A DNA stretch of 64,000 bases from Aphanothece cf. minutissima CCALA 015 (GTDB lineage Bacteria; Cyanobacteriota; Cyanobacteriia; PCC-6307; Cyanobiaceae). Shown here one piece after another: positions 44,381 to 53,881 of this stretch. Both the position numbers and the translations under genes were made by a program. The notes below the pieces were generated by a model. That model worked only from the letters and a program-made list of their open reading frames with translations, made no database searches and had not been told where the DNA came from. Each line of letters opens with the position of its first letter. Within the stretch, counting starts at the first letter, position 1. Location of the stretch: assembly GCA_003003925.1 (NCBI GenBank), contig PVWP01000001.1, positions 479,876 to 543,875 on the forward strand, written 5' to 3'.

Positions 44381-45409
44381 GTGATGGGGACACCTCTGCA
44401 TTCCGCCCTCTCGCTGCTGAAAAGCAGTGCGGATGGGTCTTCGTCCAACAGGACCAGACCCAGCGGCGGTTCAGCCAGTTCCAAACCGACAGCCACAGCC
44501 AAGACAACGGCCCGCCAGGGGGGGCGCATCAGCGCCGACTCCATTGGTTGGTATCTCAGCACCATCGGTCGTGTGCCGCTTCTCACACCGGCTGAGGAGA
44601 TCGAACTTGCCCATCACGTTCAGGCCGGCAAGACCTTGCTGTCCCTCGTTGAGGGGGAACTCACGGCCCGCCAGAGGCGCCAGCTGCGCATGGCCCAGCG
44701 GGCCCGCGACCGCATGATGGCCGCCAATCTGCGGCTGGTGGTGAGCGTCGCCAAGAAGTATCAGAACCAGGGTCTCGAACTGCTCGATCTGGTGCAGGAA
44801 GGGGCGATCGGCCTGGAGCGGGCCGTCGACAAATTCGACCCCGCCATGGGCTACAAGTTCTCCACTTACGCCTACTGGTGGATCCGCCAGGGAATGACGC
44901 GCGCCATCGACAACAGCGCCCGCACGATTCGCCTGCCGATTCACATCAGCGAGAAGCTCTCCAAGATGCGGCGCATCACTCGTGAGCTCTCCCACCGGCT
45001 CGGGCGCCAGCCCAACCGGCTCGAGCTGGCCCATGCCATGGGCATGCAGCCGGAGGAGCTCGAGGAACTGATGACCCAGAGCGCCCCCTGCGCCTCCCTC
45101 GACGCCCACGCCCGCGGGGAGGAGGACCGCAGCACCCTGGGCGAACTGATCGCGGATCCGGCCAGCAACGAGCACTTCGACTCGATGGACCGCCATCTGC
45201 AGAAGGAGCACCTCGGCGCCTGGCTCTCCCAGCTGAACGAACGGGAGCAGAAGATCCTGCGGCTGCGCTTCGGCCTCGAGGGGGCCGAACCGCTCACCCT
45301 CGCCGAGATCGGCCGTCAGATCAACGTCTCCCGTGAACGGGTGCGGCAGCTGGAGGCCAAGGCGATCATGAAGCTGCGCCTGATGAGCAACCTTCACCAG
45401 GCCGCCTGA
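44381..45409 (+). CDS. group 2 RpoD-family sigma factor
   Basis: RNA polymerase sigma-70 factor (342 aa) of the SigA-like but dispensable group 2 found in several copies per cyanobacterium. After a ~48-residue Ser/Thr-rich N-terminal extension, region 1.2 (DSIGWYLSTIGRVPLLT), region 2 (NLRLVVSVAKKYQNQGLELLD-type, FSTYAYWWIRQGMTRAI), region 3 and region 4.2 (LAEIGRQINVSRERVRQLE) are all intact. The region 1.1 of the primary sigma is absent. Starts are GTG at 44381 or ATG at 44384; GGAG at 44371-44374 suits the latter. Which promoters it serves cannot be inferred. Confidence 0.93.
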   Translation: MMGTPLHSALSLLKSSADGSSSNRTRPSGGSASSKPTATAKTTARQGGRISADSIGWYLSTIGRVPLLTPAEEIELAHHVQAGKTLLSLVEGELTARQRRQLRMAQRARDRMMAANLRLVVSVAKKYQNQGLELLDLVQEGAIGLERAVDKFDPAMGYKFSTYAYWWIRQGMTRAIDNSARTIRLPIHISEKLSKMRRITRELSHRLGRQPNRLELAHAMGMQPEELEELMTQSAPCASLDAHARGEEDRSTLGELIADPASNEHFDSMDRHLQKEHLGAWLSQLNEREQKILRLRFGLEGAEPLTLAEIGRQINVSRERVRQLEAKAIMKLRLMSNLHQAA

Positions 45410-45429
45410 CCTGAGCATCCCTGCTGGCG

Positions 45430-46101
45430 TTGGTCCTTCCACCGGAGCATGACGACCTGGCCCGGCTGACCGGCGTGCTGGCCGTGGCCATCTGGCTGGC
45501 CCTGCTGAGCGCCGGATCCCTGCTGGTGCGCCGCCGCTGGCCCGACCAGCGGGAATGGAGCCGCAAGCTGATGCACATCGGAGCCGGGCCGGTGGTGCTG
45601 ATCGCCTGGGCCTTCGGCGTCGAGCGGCTGATCGCGGTGCCCGCCGCCGCCGCCATCACCCTGCTGGCCGCCCTCAACCACCGGGTGAGGGTGCTGCCGG
45701 CCATTGAGGACGTCGAGCGGCACAGCTACGGCACGGTCGCCTACGGCGCCTCGATCACCCTGCTGCTGTGGCTCTGGTGGCCCGCCCACCCCGACACGGT
45801 GGCGGCGGGCGTGCTGGTGATGGCCTTCGGCGACGGTCTGGCCGGTCTGCTGGGCCCGCTGATCCCGTCACCGAGCTGGACGGTGTTCGGCGAGCGGCGC
45901 TCCCTGGCCGGCACGGCCGCCATGGGGATCGCCAGCCTGGCGGTGCTGCTCAGCCTGGGCCTGCTGGGCGGTGGCCCGGCGCCGGCCGCGATCGCCCTGA
46001 TCGCCCTGGTGGCCACGGGGCTGGAGCAGTGGGCCCTGCTGGGCATCGACAACATCAGCGTGCCCCTGGCGGTGGCCGGGCTGTGGCGGGTGCTGAGCTG
46101 A
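45430..46101 (+). CDS. phytol/polyprenol kinase-like (CTP-dependent) membrane protein
   Basis: Integral membrane protein of ~223 aa in the family of phytol, dolichol and diacylglycerol kinases that use CTP. Recognisable segments are REWSRKLMHIGAGPVVL (the conserved RK-x-x-H-x-x-G), VLVMAFGDGLAGLLG (AxGDxxAxxxG) and SWTVFGERRSLAGT (the G-x-x-KS/RSLAG type loop). In cyanobacteria this salvages phytol for tocopherol and chlorophyll. Only a TTG at 45430 is available as a start after the stop at 45412. Stop and next start share one base (TGATG). Confidence 0.8.
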   Translation: MVLPPEHDDLARLTGVLAVAIWLALLSAGSLLVRRRWPDQREWSRKLMHIGAGPVVLIAWAFGVERLIAVPAAAAITLLAALNHRVRVLPAIEDVERHSYGTVAYGASITLLLWLWWPAHPDTVAAGVLVMAFGDGLAGLLGPLIPSPSWTVFGERRSLAGTAAMGIASLAVLLSLGLLGGGPAPAAIALIALVATGLEQWALLGIDNISVPLAVAGLWRVLS

Positions 46102-47564
46102 TGGGACCGATCGAGCGGATCCTGATCGGCCTGGCCCTGGCGGCGGTGCTGCTGGCCCTGCGGCTGGTCAGCCGCCGCCTCCACCTGCCGTCGCCGCCCC
46201 TGCTGCTGCCGCTGGTGGCGGTGCTGCTCTGGGGCGTGCTCGGCGGCACCACCCAGCCGGCCGGGGTGCCCTGGCTCGGCGCCGTCGACGAGCTGGCCAG
46301 CGCCTACGCCCTGATCGCCCTGGTGAGCTGGCTGATCCTGGAATGCCCGGAGGCCCTGGGCTGGTGGCGGCCCACCGCCAAGATCCTGCGCGACCTGCTG
46401 ATGCTGGGCCTCTCGGCCCTGGCGACGGTGCTGGTGCTGCAGCGCCTGGCCAACCTCAACCTGGTGGGCCTGGTGACCACCTCGGCGGTGCTCACCGCCG
46501 TGATCGGCCTGGCGGCCCAGGAGACCCTCAAGGACCTGTTCGCCGGCATCGAGCTGCAGGTGGATCCCCCCTTCCGGGAGGGGGACTGGATCAGCGTCGG
46601 CGACGAGAGCGGCACGGTGGAATCCCTGCACCTGATGAGCACCCGCCTGCGCCGCAAGGACGGCTCGACCGTGAACCTGCCCAACAACACGGTGGCGGAC
46701 AACCCGATGCGGCGCTTCAGCCAGCACGAGCCGGTGGGCAACCGCTTCGAGATCGCCCTGGGCTACGAGATCCCGCCGGCCCGGGCCCGCCAGCTGCTGC
46801 TGCGGGTGATGGTGGAGAACCCCCTGGTGCTGAACGATCCACCGCCGGAGGTGCTGGTCCTCGCCTACGAGGACTCCCGCATCCGCTACGAGCTGCAGGC
46901 CGCCCAGCGGGGGCCCTCGGAGGGGGAACGGCTGCGGCTGCGCAGCGAGCTGCTGGAGCAGATCTGGTATGCCGTGGAGCGGCAGGGCTGGGAGCTGCCC
47001 TATCCGGTGCGGGAGCTGAAGCGGCGCCAGCCCCAGCGGGATCCGGCCCACCCCACCGGTGTGGATGCCTCCCTGACGGCACAGCTGCTGCGGCGCAGCT
47101 GGCTGTTCGCCCAGCTGGATCCGGAGCAGGTGGATCGGCTGGCCGGCTCGGTGCGCTGCCTGCGCTTCGGCTCCGGCGAAACGATCGTGGCCGAGGGGGA
47201 AGAGGGGGAGGCCCTGTTCCAGGTGGTGGATGGCGAGGTGGAGGTGTTCAAGGCCGACGGCTCGCCCCTGGGGCGCTCGGTGGCCGTGCTGGGCCGGGAT
47301 CAGATCTTCGGGGAGATGACCGTCTGCACCGGGGAACCCCGCACGGCCACGGTGCGCTCACGGGGGGAATGCGTGCTGCTGGAGGTGGAGCGGGACGACT
47401 TCATGCCCCTGGTGGAGGACGATCACGGGGTGCTGGAGGCGCTGGCGGCGATCGTGGGCCAGCGGCGCTCCGAACTGGAGAAACTCTCCTCGCCGGATGC
47501 GGCCCGCCGCCAGACCTCGATCCTGGAGCGCATGCGGCAGCTGTTCGGTCTCGAGGGCGACTGA
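46101..47564 (+). CDS. MscS-type channel with C-terminal cyclic-nucleotide-binding domain
   Basis: 487 aa protein of the bacterial cyclic-nucleotide-gated (bCNG) branch of the MscS family. About four helices precede the pore helix (~128-155, LVTTSAVLTAVIGLAAQETL), followed by the MscS beta domain with QVDPPFREGDWISVGDESGTV and DGSTVNLPNNTV. Residues ~340-455 form a cyclic-nucleotide-binding domain (LFAQLDPEQVDRLAG, VVDGEVEVFKADG, DQIFGEMTVCTGEPRTATV with the phosphate-binding GEM...RTA cassette). Relatives respond to cAMP rather than tension. One-base overlap with the upstream gene implies coupling. Confidence 0.92.
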   Translation: MGPIERILIGLALAAVLLALRLVSRRLHLPSPPLLLPLVAVLLWGVLGGTTQPAGVPWLGAVDELASAYALIALVSWLILECPEALGWWRPTAKILRDLLMLGLSALATVLVLQRLANLNLVGLVTTSAVLTAVIGLAAQETLKDLFAGIELQVDPPFREGDWISVGDESGTVESLHLMSTRLRRKDGSTVNLPNNTVADNPMRRFSQHEPVGNRFEIALGYEIPPARARQLLLRVMVENPLVLNDPPPEVLVLAYEDSRIRYELQAAQRGPSEGERLRLRSELLEQIWYAVERQGWELPYPVRELKRRQPQRDPAHPTGVDASLTAQLLRRSWLFAQLDPEQVDRLAGSVRCLRFGSGETIVAEGEEGEALFQVVDGEVEVFKADGSPLGRSVAVLGRDQIFGEMTVCTGEPRTATVRSRGECVLLEVERDDFMPLVEDDHGVLEALAAIVGQRRSELEKLSSPDAARRQTSILERMRQLFGLEGD

Positions 47565-47580
47565 GGGGCGCCCCAGCAGC

Positions 47581-47937
47581 TCAGGCCCGCAGGAGCTGCT
47601 CGCAGCGGAGCTCCCAGTCGCGCTGGGTGCCGATGCCGGCCACCAGCACCCGCTCGGCCGGTTCCTCCCGCAGCCGCAGCTGCCACTGGCGGATCACATC
47701 GGCCCGCTCCATCCAGACATCGATCACCAGGCGCTGGATGGCCTCACCGTCCCAGCAGCGGCCCCGGGCCGTGTCGAGGGCCCAGCCCAGCAGGTCGTCA
47801 AGCTGGAAAGGGCGGAAGCCGCCGTAGATCGGGCCGGGGGCCGGTGTGCCGCCGGCGGGGGCGGCGGCCGATTTCTGTTCGAGATAGAAGAGCTGCAAGG
47901 GGTCGGACAACCCGCAGAACTGCAGGAGATAGGTCAT
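47581..47937 (-). CDS. hypothetical protein
   Basis: 118 aa soluble protein I do not recognise. It has balanced composition, unlike shadow frames: MTYLLQFCGLSDPLQLFYLEQ at the start, a Pro/Gly-rich linker near residues 26-36, then a helical part with FRPFQLDDLLGWALDTARG and an aromatic helix VIDVWMERADVIRQWQLRLRE. It ends 17 bases from the convergent MscS-type gene. Upstream (47938-48085) lie 148 non-coding bases with a strong hairpin belonging to the aroG side. Probably a real small cyanobacterial gene; no function can be offered. Confidence 0.65.
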   Translation of the reverse strand: MTYLLQFCGLSDPLQLFYLEQKSAAAPAGGTPAPGPIYGGFRPFQLDDLLGWALDTARGRCWDGEAIQRLVIDVWMERADVIRQWQLRLREEPAERVLVAGIGTQRDWELRCEQLLRA

Positions 47938-48027
47938 CAGCGGACCACCACGATCTTGCTGATGCCAAACGTACCCAGGGCACGCCAGTCAGCTGTTCAC
48001 CAGGAACACTCTGTTGCAGAAGATGGG

Positions 48028-48056
48028 ATCAGCACTCTCACCCTCGGAGTGCTGAT
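48028..48056 (-). terminator. terminator-like hairpin downstream of the DAHP synthase gene
   Basis: ATCAGCACTC and GAGTGCTGAT form a perfect 10-bp stem with a 9-base loop, starting 29 bases after the aroG stop on the minus strand. The T-tract on that strand is poor (CCCATCTTC), so it may act as a weak terminator or an RNA-stabilising end. Confidence 0.4.
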
Positions 48057-48085
48057 TTCGGTGTTCTGGAGTTGGCCACAGCCCC

Positions 48086-49159
48086 TCAGGCGAGGGCCAG
48101 ACTGCGGGCCTGGGCCTGGCGCACGGCTTCCGCCAGCTCGACGAGCAGATCCAGGGTGGTGGCCAGATCGATGCAGGCATCGGTGATGCTCTGGCCGTAG
48201 GTGAGCGAGGCCAGGTCGGCGGAAATCTTCTGATTTCCTTCCACCAGATGGCTCTCCAGCATCACCCCCATCACGTGGACGGAACCGCCCCGCACCTGCT
48301 CGGCCACGCTGCGCAGCACCTCCCCCTGGCGGCGGTAGTCCTTGTTGGAGTTGCCATGGCTGCAGTCCACCATCAGCCGGGCCGGCAGGCCGTCCCGGGC
48401 CAGCAGGGCGGCGGCGGCCTCCACCGCCTCGGCGTGGAAGTTCGGGCCGCTCTTGCCCCCCCGCAGCACCAGGTGGCCGTCCGGGTTGCCGGTGGTGGAG
48501 ACGATGGCGGCCTGGCCCTCCTTGTTGATCCCCAGGAAATGGTGGGGCCGGGCGGCCGCCTCCATGGCGTTGATGGCGGTGGCGGCGCTGCCGTCGGTGC
48601 CGTTCTTGAAGCCGATCGGCATCGACAGGCCCGAGGCCATCTCCCGGTGGGTCTGGCTCTCGGTGGTGCGGGCGCCGATGGCGGTCCAGCTGATCAGGTC
48701 GGCGAGGTACTGAGGCACCACCGGGTCGAGCACCTCGGTGGCCGCCGGCAGGCCCAGCTCCGCCAGGTGCAGCAGCAGGGAACGGGCCCGGCGCAGGCCG
48801 GTGTTGATGTCGTAGCTGCCATCGAGGTGGGGATCGTTGATCATCCCCTTCCAGCCCACGGTGGTGCGGGGCTTCTCGAAGTAGACCCGCATCACGATCT
48901 CCAGCTCGTCCCGGTGGCGGCGCTGGGCCTGGGCGATCGCCTCGGCGTACTCCCGGGCGGCGGCCACGTCGTGGACCGAGCAGGGGCCGACGATCACCAG
49001 AAGCCGCTGGTCGCCGGCGTGCAGGATGGCCTTGATCCGCTCCCGGGCCTGCTGCACGGTGCGGGCCGCCTGATCGGAGAGGGGCAGCTCCCGGTGCAGC
49101 ACCGCCGGCGGCACCAGCGGCCGGGTTTCCACCACATGGAGATCGGAGGTGGGGATCAT
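48086..49159 (-). CDS. aroG: 3-deoxy-7-phosphoheptulonate synthase (DAHP synthase, type I)
   Basis: First step of the shikimate pathway: condenses phosphoenolpyruvate and erythrose 4-phosphate. 357 aa, of the AroF/G/H (type I-alpha) family: [71 protein letters not shown] and [16 protein letters not shown] are all present. Which aromatic amino acid inhibits it is not evident. It is divergent from acnB; 164 bases between them hold both promoters. The paralog letter (F, G or H) is not resolved by sequence; aroG is used as the generic name. Confidence 0.94.
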   Translation of the reverse strand: MIPTSDLHVVETRPLVPPAVLHRELPLSDQAARTVQQARERIKAILHAGDQRLLVIVGPCSVHDVAAAREYAEAIAQAQRRHRDELEIVMRVYFEKPRTTVGWKGMINDPHLDGSYDINTGLRRARSLLLHLAELGLPAATEVLDPVVPQYLADLISWTAIGARTTESQTHREMASGLSMPIGFKNGTDGSAATAINAMEAAARPHHFLGINKEGQAAIVSTTGNPDGHLVLRGGKSGPNFHAEAVEAAAALLARDGLPARLMVDCSHGNSNKDYRRQGEVLRSVAEQVRGGSVHVMGVMLESHLVEGNQKISADLASLTYGQSITDACIDLATTLDLLVELAEAVRQAQARSLALA

Positions 49160-49323
49160 GCGGCCGACGGCGGGGAATGGTCAGACCCCCCAGCCTACGA
49201 ACTGGCCGCACCGATGCCAGCGCCGACTTCTGCAGCCGTCGTCACCAGAGGGCGGACCCGCGGGGAAGAACAATGGAAGCCATGCCCATGCCAACCGGGG
49301 GTCCGACCCGGTCATCCGTCCAT

Positions 49324-51966
49324 ATGTCCGTCTCCCCCAGCCCCGCTCCCCTGACCCCGGCCGAACTGCTGCCCAGCTACCGCGAGGCCGCCGCGGCCCG
49401 CGAAGCCCTCGGCGTGCCGCCCCTGCCGCTCACCGCCCCCCAGGCCCAGGCCCTCACCGAGCTGCTGGAGCAGCCGCCCGCCGGTGAGGAAGCTTTTCTG
49501 CTGCATCTGCTGAGCGAACGGATTCCGCCGGGGGTGGATGAGGCTGCCTATGTGAAGGCGGGCTGGCTGAGTGGGATCGCCAAGGGAACGGCCACCAGCC
49601 CCCTGGTGAGCCCCCTGGAGGCCACCCGGCTGCTGGCCACCATGATCGGCGGCTACAACGTCGGCGCCCTGATCGAGCTGCTCTCCTGCCCGGAGGCGGC
49701 CGTCGCCGAGGAGGCCGCCCGGGGGCTGAGCCGCACCCTGCTGGTGTACGACGCCTTCCACGACGTGCTGGAGCTGGCCGAGACCAACCCCCTGGCCCGC
49801 CAGGTGGTGGACAGCTGGGCGGCGGCGGAATGGTTCCACGCCCGGCCGCCCCTGCCGGAGGCGATCACCGTCACGGTGTTCAAGGTGACCGGGGAAACCA
49901 ACACCGACGACCTGTCGCCGGCCACCCACGCCACCACCCGCCCCGACATCCCCCTGCACGCGATGGCGATGCTGGAGACGCGGATGCCCGAAGGGCTCGG
50001 CCTGATCACCGAGCTGAAGGCCAAGGGCCATCCGCTGGCCTACGTGGGCGATGTGGTGGGCACGGGCAGCTCCCGCAAATCGGCGATCAACTCGGTGCTC
50101 TGGCACATCGGCACCGACATCCCCCACGTGCCCAACAAGCGCAGCGGCGGGGTGGTGCTCGGGGGCAAGATCGCGCCGATCTTCTTCAACACCGCCGAGG
50201 ATTCCGGCGCCCTGCCGATCGAGTGCGACGTCAGCGCCCTCAACAGCGGCGATGTGATCACGATCCGGCCCCACGCCGGCACGATCGAGCGGGCCGCCGG
50301 CGAACCGGGGGCCGGGGAGGTGCTGGCCCGCTTCGAGCTCAAGCCCAGCACCATCGCCGACGAGGTGCGGGCAGGCGGCCGCATCCCCCTGCTGATCGGC
50401 CGCTCCCTCACCGACAAGGTGCGGCTGCAGCTGGGCCTGCCCCCGTCGGAGGCCTTCATCCGGCCGGTGGCCCCGGTCGACACGGGCAAGGGCTTCACCC
50501 TGGCCCAGAAGATGGTGGGCAAGGCCTGCGGCCTGGCGGGGGTGCGCCCGGGCACCAGCTGCGAACCGCTGATGACCAGCGTCGGCAGCCAGGACACCAC
50601 CGGGCCGATGACCCGCGACGAGATGAAGGAGCTGGCCTGCCTGGGCTTCTCCGCCGATCTGGTGATGCAGAGCTTCTGCCACACCGCCGCCTACCCCAAG
50701 CCGGTGGATCTCAAGACCCACGCCGAGCTGCCCGACTTCATCAGCTCCCGGGGCGGCGTCGCCCTGCGGCCCGGCGACGGCATCATCCACAGCTGGCTCA
50801 ACCGCCTGCTGCTGCCGGACACGGTGGGCACCGGCGGTGACAGCCACACCCGCTTCCCGCTCGGCATCTCCTTCCCGGCCGGCTCCGGCCTGGTGGCTTT
50901 CGCCGCCGCCATCGGCGCCATGCCCCTCGACATGCCCGAGTCGGTGCTGGTGCGCTTCTCCGGCTCCCTGCAGCCGGGCGTCACCCTGCGGGACGTGGTG
51001 AACGCCATCCCCTACGTGGCCATCCAGCAGGGCCTGCTGACGGTGGAGAAGGCCGGCAAGAAGAACATCTTCAGCGGCCGGATCATGGAGATCGAGGGGC
51101 TCCCCGACCTGAAGCTGGAGCAGGCGTTTGAACTGACGGACGCCACCGCCGAACGCTCCTGCGCCGGCAGCACGATCAAGCTGAGCGTCGAGACGGTGAG
51201 CGAGTACCTGCGCAGCAATGTGGCGCTGATGCGCAACATGATCGCCCGGGGCTACAGCGATGCCCGCACCCTGGCGCGGCGGATCAAGGCGATGGAGGCC
51301 TGGCTGGCCGATCCGGTGCTGATGGAGGCCGATGCCGATGCCGAGTATGCGGCGGTGATCGACATCAACCTGGACGAGCTGAGCGAACCGATCCTGGCCT
51401 GCCCGAACGATCCCGACAACGTCAAGCTGCTGAGCGAGGTGGCGGGCGACCGGATCGATGAGGTGTTCATCGGCTCCTGCATGACCAACATCGGCCACTA
51501 CCGCGCCGCCGCCACGGTGCTGGACGGGGCCGGCACCAGCGCTGCACGGCTGTGGGTCTGCCCACCCACCCGCATGGACGACGAGATGCTGCGGGCCGAG
51601 GGCTACACCGCCAAGTTCGAGACCGCCGGCGCCCGCATGGAGCTGCCCGGCTGCTCCCTCTGCATGGGCAACCAGGCCCGGGTGGAGGACAACACCACCG
51701 TGTTCTCCACCAGCACCCGCAATTTCAACAACCGCCTCGGCAACGGCGCCCAGGTGTACCTGGGCAGCGCCGAACTGGCGGCGGTGTGCGCCCTGCTGGG
51801 CCGCATTCCCAGCCCGGCCGAGTACCTGGAGATCGCGGCGGCCAAGATCGATCCCCTCTCCGACCAGCTCTACCGCTACCTCAACTTCGACCAGATCGAT
51901 GGCTTTGAGGATGTGGGCCGCGTGGTGAGCGTGGAGGAGGAAGAGAAGGTGCTGGCGGAGGTGTAG
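49324..51966 (+). CDS. acnB: bifunctional aconitate hydratase B / 2-methylisocitrate dehydratase
   Basis: Tricarboxylic-acid-cycle aconitase of the AcnB type (880 aa), interconverting citrate and isocitrate with a [4Fe-4S] cluster. The N-terminal HEAT-like domain ([26 protein letters not shown]), the swivel domain ([27 protein letters not shown]) and the cluster domains with [14 protein letters not shown] and GCSLCMGNQ cysteines are in AcnB order. The ATG at 49324 gives the family start; the frame opens further upstream with low-complexity residues. The last 184 bases (51783-51966) recur in diverged form at 54251-54434, flanking an inserted gene pair. Confidence 0.96.
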   Translation: MSVSPSPAPLTPAELLPSYREAAAAREALGVPPLPLTAPQAQALTELLEQPPAGEEAFLLHLLSERIPPGVDEAAYVKAGWLSGIAKGTATSPLVSPLEATRLLATMIGGYNVGALIELLSCPEAAVAEEAARGLSRTLLVYDAFHDVLELAETNPLARQVVDSWAAAEWFHARPPLPEAITVTVFKVTGETNTDDLSPATHATTRPDIPLHAMAMLETRMPEGLGLITELKAKGHPLAYVGDVVGTGSSRKSAINSVLWHIGTDIPHVPNKRSGGVVLGGKIAPIFFNTAEDSGALPIECDVSALNSGDVITIRPHAGTIERAAGEPGAGEVLARFELKPSTIADEVRAGGRIPLLIGRSLTDKVRLQLGLPPSEAFIRPVAPVDTGKGFTLAQKMVGKACGLAGVRPGTSCEPLMTSVGSQDTTGPMTRDEMKELACLGFSADLVMQSFCHTAAYPKPVDLKTHAELPDFISSRGGVALRPGDGIIHSWLNRLLLPDTVGTGGDSHTRFPLGISFPAGSGLVAFAAAIGAMPLDMPESVLVRFSGSLQPGVTLRDVVNAIPYVAIQQGLLTVEKAGKKNIFSGRIMEIEGLPDLKLEQAFELTDATAERSCAGSTIKLSVETVSEYLRSNVALMRNMIARGYSDARTLARRIKAMEAWLADPVLMEADADAEYAAVIDINLDELSEPILACPNDPDNVKLLSEVAGDRIDEVFIGSCMTNIGHYRAAATVLDGAGTSAARLWVCPPTRMDDEMLRAEGYTAKFETAGARMELPGCSLCMGNQARVEDNTTVFSTSTRNFNNRLGNGAQVYLGSAELAAVCALLGRIPSPAEYLEIAAAKIDPLSDQLYRYLNFDQIDGFEDVGRVVSVEEEEKVLAEV

Positions 51967-52088
51967 GGGGGCAAGGCCGGCCCTGCAGCCGATGACTGGC
52001 GAGCCGGCCGGAGCCAAAGCGGGCTTGCAGACGTCCGATCAATCCATGGCTTCCATCGGGCTGGAACGCTGTTTGTGGAGGCGACCGG

Positions 52089-52838
52089 TTACCAGGCGAG
52101 AGCGATCGGGCCTCCAAACTTACGCATTTCTGCAAAGAACTTGCCCTGAGGGCCGCCCTCCAGAAGGGTGGCCAGATAGACGGCGACTTCCGCACCCTCA
52201 TCGGCTGTGAAGGGCGCACCAGAGCCACCCATATCAGTCTGCATCCAGCCAGGGGAGTAAGCATTCACCAAGATATTGGTGCCGTTTAGCTCCTTTGCCC
52301 ACAACACTGTCAGGGCATTCAGACCAGCTTTCGAAAGGCGATAAGAAGGAGCTAATGGATAGAAATCACTCCCCATCGACGTGAGGGATGCCATCTCAGT
52401 AGACACATTGACGATTCGACCATAGTTTTGGGCTTTCATTAATGGCAGCAATGCCTGGGTGATACGCGCTACTGCCAAGACATTGGTTGTCAATGTATCC
52501 AGCATTGTATCAACCTTCACCGAAAGCAGGCTGGCTTCCTCGGGTTTCGCAGAGGGATTAACGCCTGCATTGTTGACTAGAATATCGACCCTGCCATAGG
52601 CTTGCTGTATCCAGGCGGTAAACTGTTGGACGCTGGCATCACTGGTGACATCCAGAGGGTGAAAGCCCACGTGACAATTTTCAGAAGCTAGCCGCTGTCG
52701 AGCGTCCATCCCATCCTGCTCCTGGCGACTCGTGACAACAACTTGAATGTTCTCGACTTGCGCTAACTTGCGAGCGATCGCATAACCCAGCCCCTTGTGA
52801 CTGCCCGTGATTACAGCAACTTTCTGCGTCATGGCCAT
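52089..52838 (-). CDS. SDR-family oxidoreductase, probably horizontally acquired
   Basis: Short-chain dehydrogenase/reductase of 249 aa, NADP(H)- or NAD(H)-dependent. The coenzyme motif TGSHKGLG, the structural NNAG (LVNNAGVNPSAK) and catalytic YRLSK with its upstream Ser (VNVSTEMAS) are present. The C-terminal AYSPGWMQTDMGG is typical of carbonyl-reductase-like SDRs that act on small aldehydes or ketones. Base composition is visibly AT-richer and codon use differs from the flanking genes; a GCGATCGC (HIP1) octamer lies inside. It is divergent from the LysR gene, its probable regulator. Part of the insert between the two acnB-tail copies. Confidence 0.92.
   Translation of the reverse strand: MAMTQKVAVITGSHKGLGYAIARKLAQVENIQVVVTSRQEQDGMDARQRLASENCHVGFHPLDVTSDASVQQFTAWIQQAYGRVDILVNNAGVNPSAKPEEASLLSVKVDTMLDTLTTNVLAVARITQALLPLMKAQNYGRIVNVSTEMASLTSMGSDFYPLAPSYRLSKAGLNALTVLWAKELNGTNILVNAYSPGWMQTDMGGSGAPFTADEGAEVAVYLATLLEGGPQGKFFAEMRKFGGPIALAW
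52774..52781. repeat. HIP1 octamer GCGATCGC in the SDR gene
   Basis: GCGATCGC, the highly iterated palindrome of many cyanobacterial genomes. One of two copies within ~0.9 kb of the AT-richer insert. Confidence 0.7.
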
Positions 52839-52903
52839 CAGATCCCTTGATTAGCATGGATTCTGAGCCAACCTAACAAGCGCTATCCTTTTTACGAAGT
52901 CAA

Positions 52904-52918
52904 TCTTTTAGATAAAGA
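52904..52918 (+). promoter_or_regulatory. LysR-type dyad in the SDR-lysR intergenic region
   Basis: TCTTTTAGATAAAGA is a 5-bp inverted repeat (TCTTT/AAAGA) that contains two T-N11-A matches. It lies 6 bases before the LysR start in an 86-base divergent region. A TTGACT hexamer on the SDR strand (52898-52903) is next to it, so binding could repress lysR and control the SDR gene. Confidence 0.45.
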
Positions 52919-52924
52919 CTATCA

Positions 52925-53881
52925 ATGAAATCGATAAGCTTGGCTGCGATCGACTTGAACTTGTTGGTTGCCTTTGAAGCCCTTCTTGACCAGCGCAGCG
53001 TTACGAAGGCCGCCGAGCAGCTTCAGATTGGTCAGCCTGCGATGAGTGCTGCACTCAGTCGTCTGCGTCTTCTGTTTGAAGATGAGCTGTTTGTGCGGTT
53101 GGGACGGCAGATGCAGCCAACACTCAAAGCCCAAGCCATCGCACCAAGCCTATTGGCCGCATTGCAGCAGATTCGCCAGACTATCACCGCCAGCCAGACC
53201 TTTGATCCACCTTCGAGCGACCGCACATTTGCCATCGGCAGTTCGGATTACACCAGCTTTGTGCTGGTGCCACAGCTGCTGGAGTTAAGACAGAAAGCAG
53301 CTCCATCCATTAACTTTCGAATGATTGGATTTGAGAAGGACAGCGTCGGAGATCTGCTGGAACAAGGGGAAATTGATGTGGCGGTGGGTGTTTTCCCCGA
53401 TCCGCCGCGAAAAACAAAATGGGAGCCTATCTTTGAAGAACGATTTGTGGGAATCGCCCGTCAAGGGCATCCTGCGCTTCAGCAAGGGATGATAAGTGTA
53501 GAAGTCTTTGCCCAGCTTTCCCACGCGCTCACAACTCTTCGTCGAGACTCTACAGGTGCCCTCGACAAGGCGTTGAATGAGAATGGTTTAGAGCGCCAGA
53601 TTGCCTTCACAACTCCGCATATGATGGTGTTGCCATTTGCGATCGCATCGAGCGATTTGGTCGCAGCACTTCCCCAACGCATTGCCCTTCGTTTAGCATC
53701 TGTCTGCGATTTAACGGTTTTTGAGCTGCCAATCAGAACAAAACCGTGGACGGTTTCAATGCTATGGAGCACTTTAAGTGATCAAGATGAAGCCAATCGC
53801 TGGTTGCGCGACGCAATTAAAGCAATTGCTCAACAGATTTGGGCAAGTACTGACATAGGTTGTGTCCCTACCAAGTACTGA
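52925..53881 (+). CDS. LysR-family transcriptional regulator, probably horizontally acquired
   Basis: DNA-binding regulator of 318 aa. The N-terminal winged helix-turn-helix is clear (LDLNLLVAFEALLDQRSVTKAAEQL-type; LNLLVAFEALLDQRSVT then AAEQLQIGQPAMSAALSRLR), followed by a periplasmic-binding-protein-like effector domain (DRTFAIGSSDYTSFVLVPQL, GEIDVAVGVFPDPP). Overall it is close to the NodD/PcpR-like LysR group that regulates an adjacent divergent oxidoreductase. Base composition is AT-rich for this genome and a HIP1 octamer is at 53639-53646. Upstream dyad suggests autoregulation. Effector unknown. Confidence 0.94.
   Translation: MKSISLAAIDLNLLVAFEALLDQRSVTKAAEQLQIGQPAMSAALSRLRLLFEDELFVRLGRQMQPTLKAQAIAPSLLAALQQIRQTITASQTFDPPSSDRTFAIGSSDYTSFVLVPQLLELRQKAAPSINFRMIGFEKDSVGDLLEQGEIDVAVGVFPDPPRKTKWEPIFEERFVGIARQGHPALQQGMISVEVFAQLSHALTTLRRDSTGALDKALNENGLERQIAFTTPHMMVLPFAIASSDLVAALPQRIALRLASVCDLTVFELPIRTKPWTVSMLWSTLSDQDEANRWLRDAIKAIAQQIWASTDIGCVPTKY
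53639..53646. repeat. HIP1 octamer GCGATCGC in the LysR gene
   Basis: Second copy of GCGATCGC in the insert. Confidence 0.7.

Noticed and set aside
10828-46000. GCGATCGC octamers in core genes (for example in the AnPRT-like, APC permease, ackA and phytol-kinase-like genes)
   Set aside because: Their number is close to what high GC alone predicts, so they do not show HIP1 enrichment in the host DNA.
49312-52017. 901-codon minus-strand open frame opposite acnB
   Set aside because: Exact antisense of acnB, repetitive Gly/His/Gln/Ala content.
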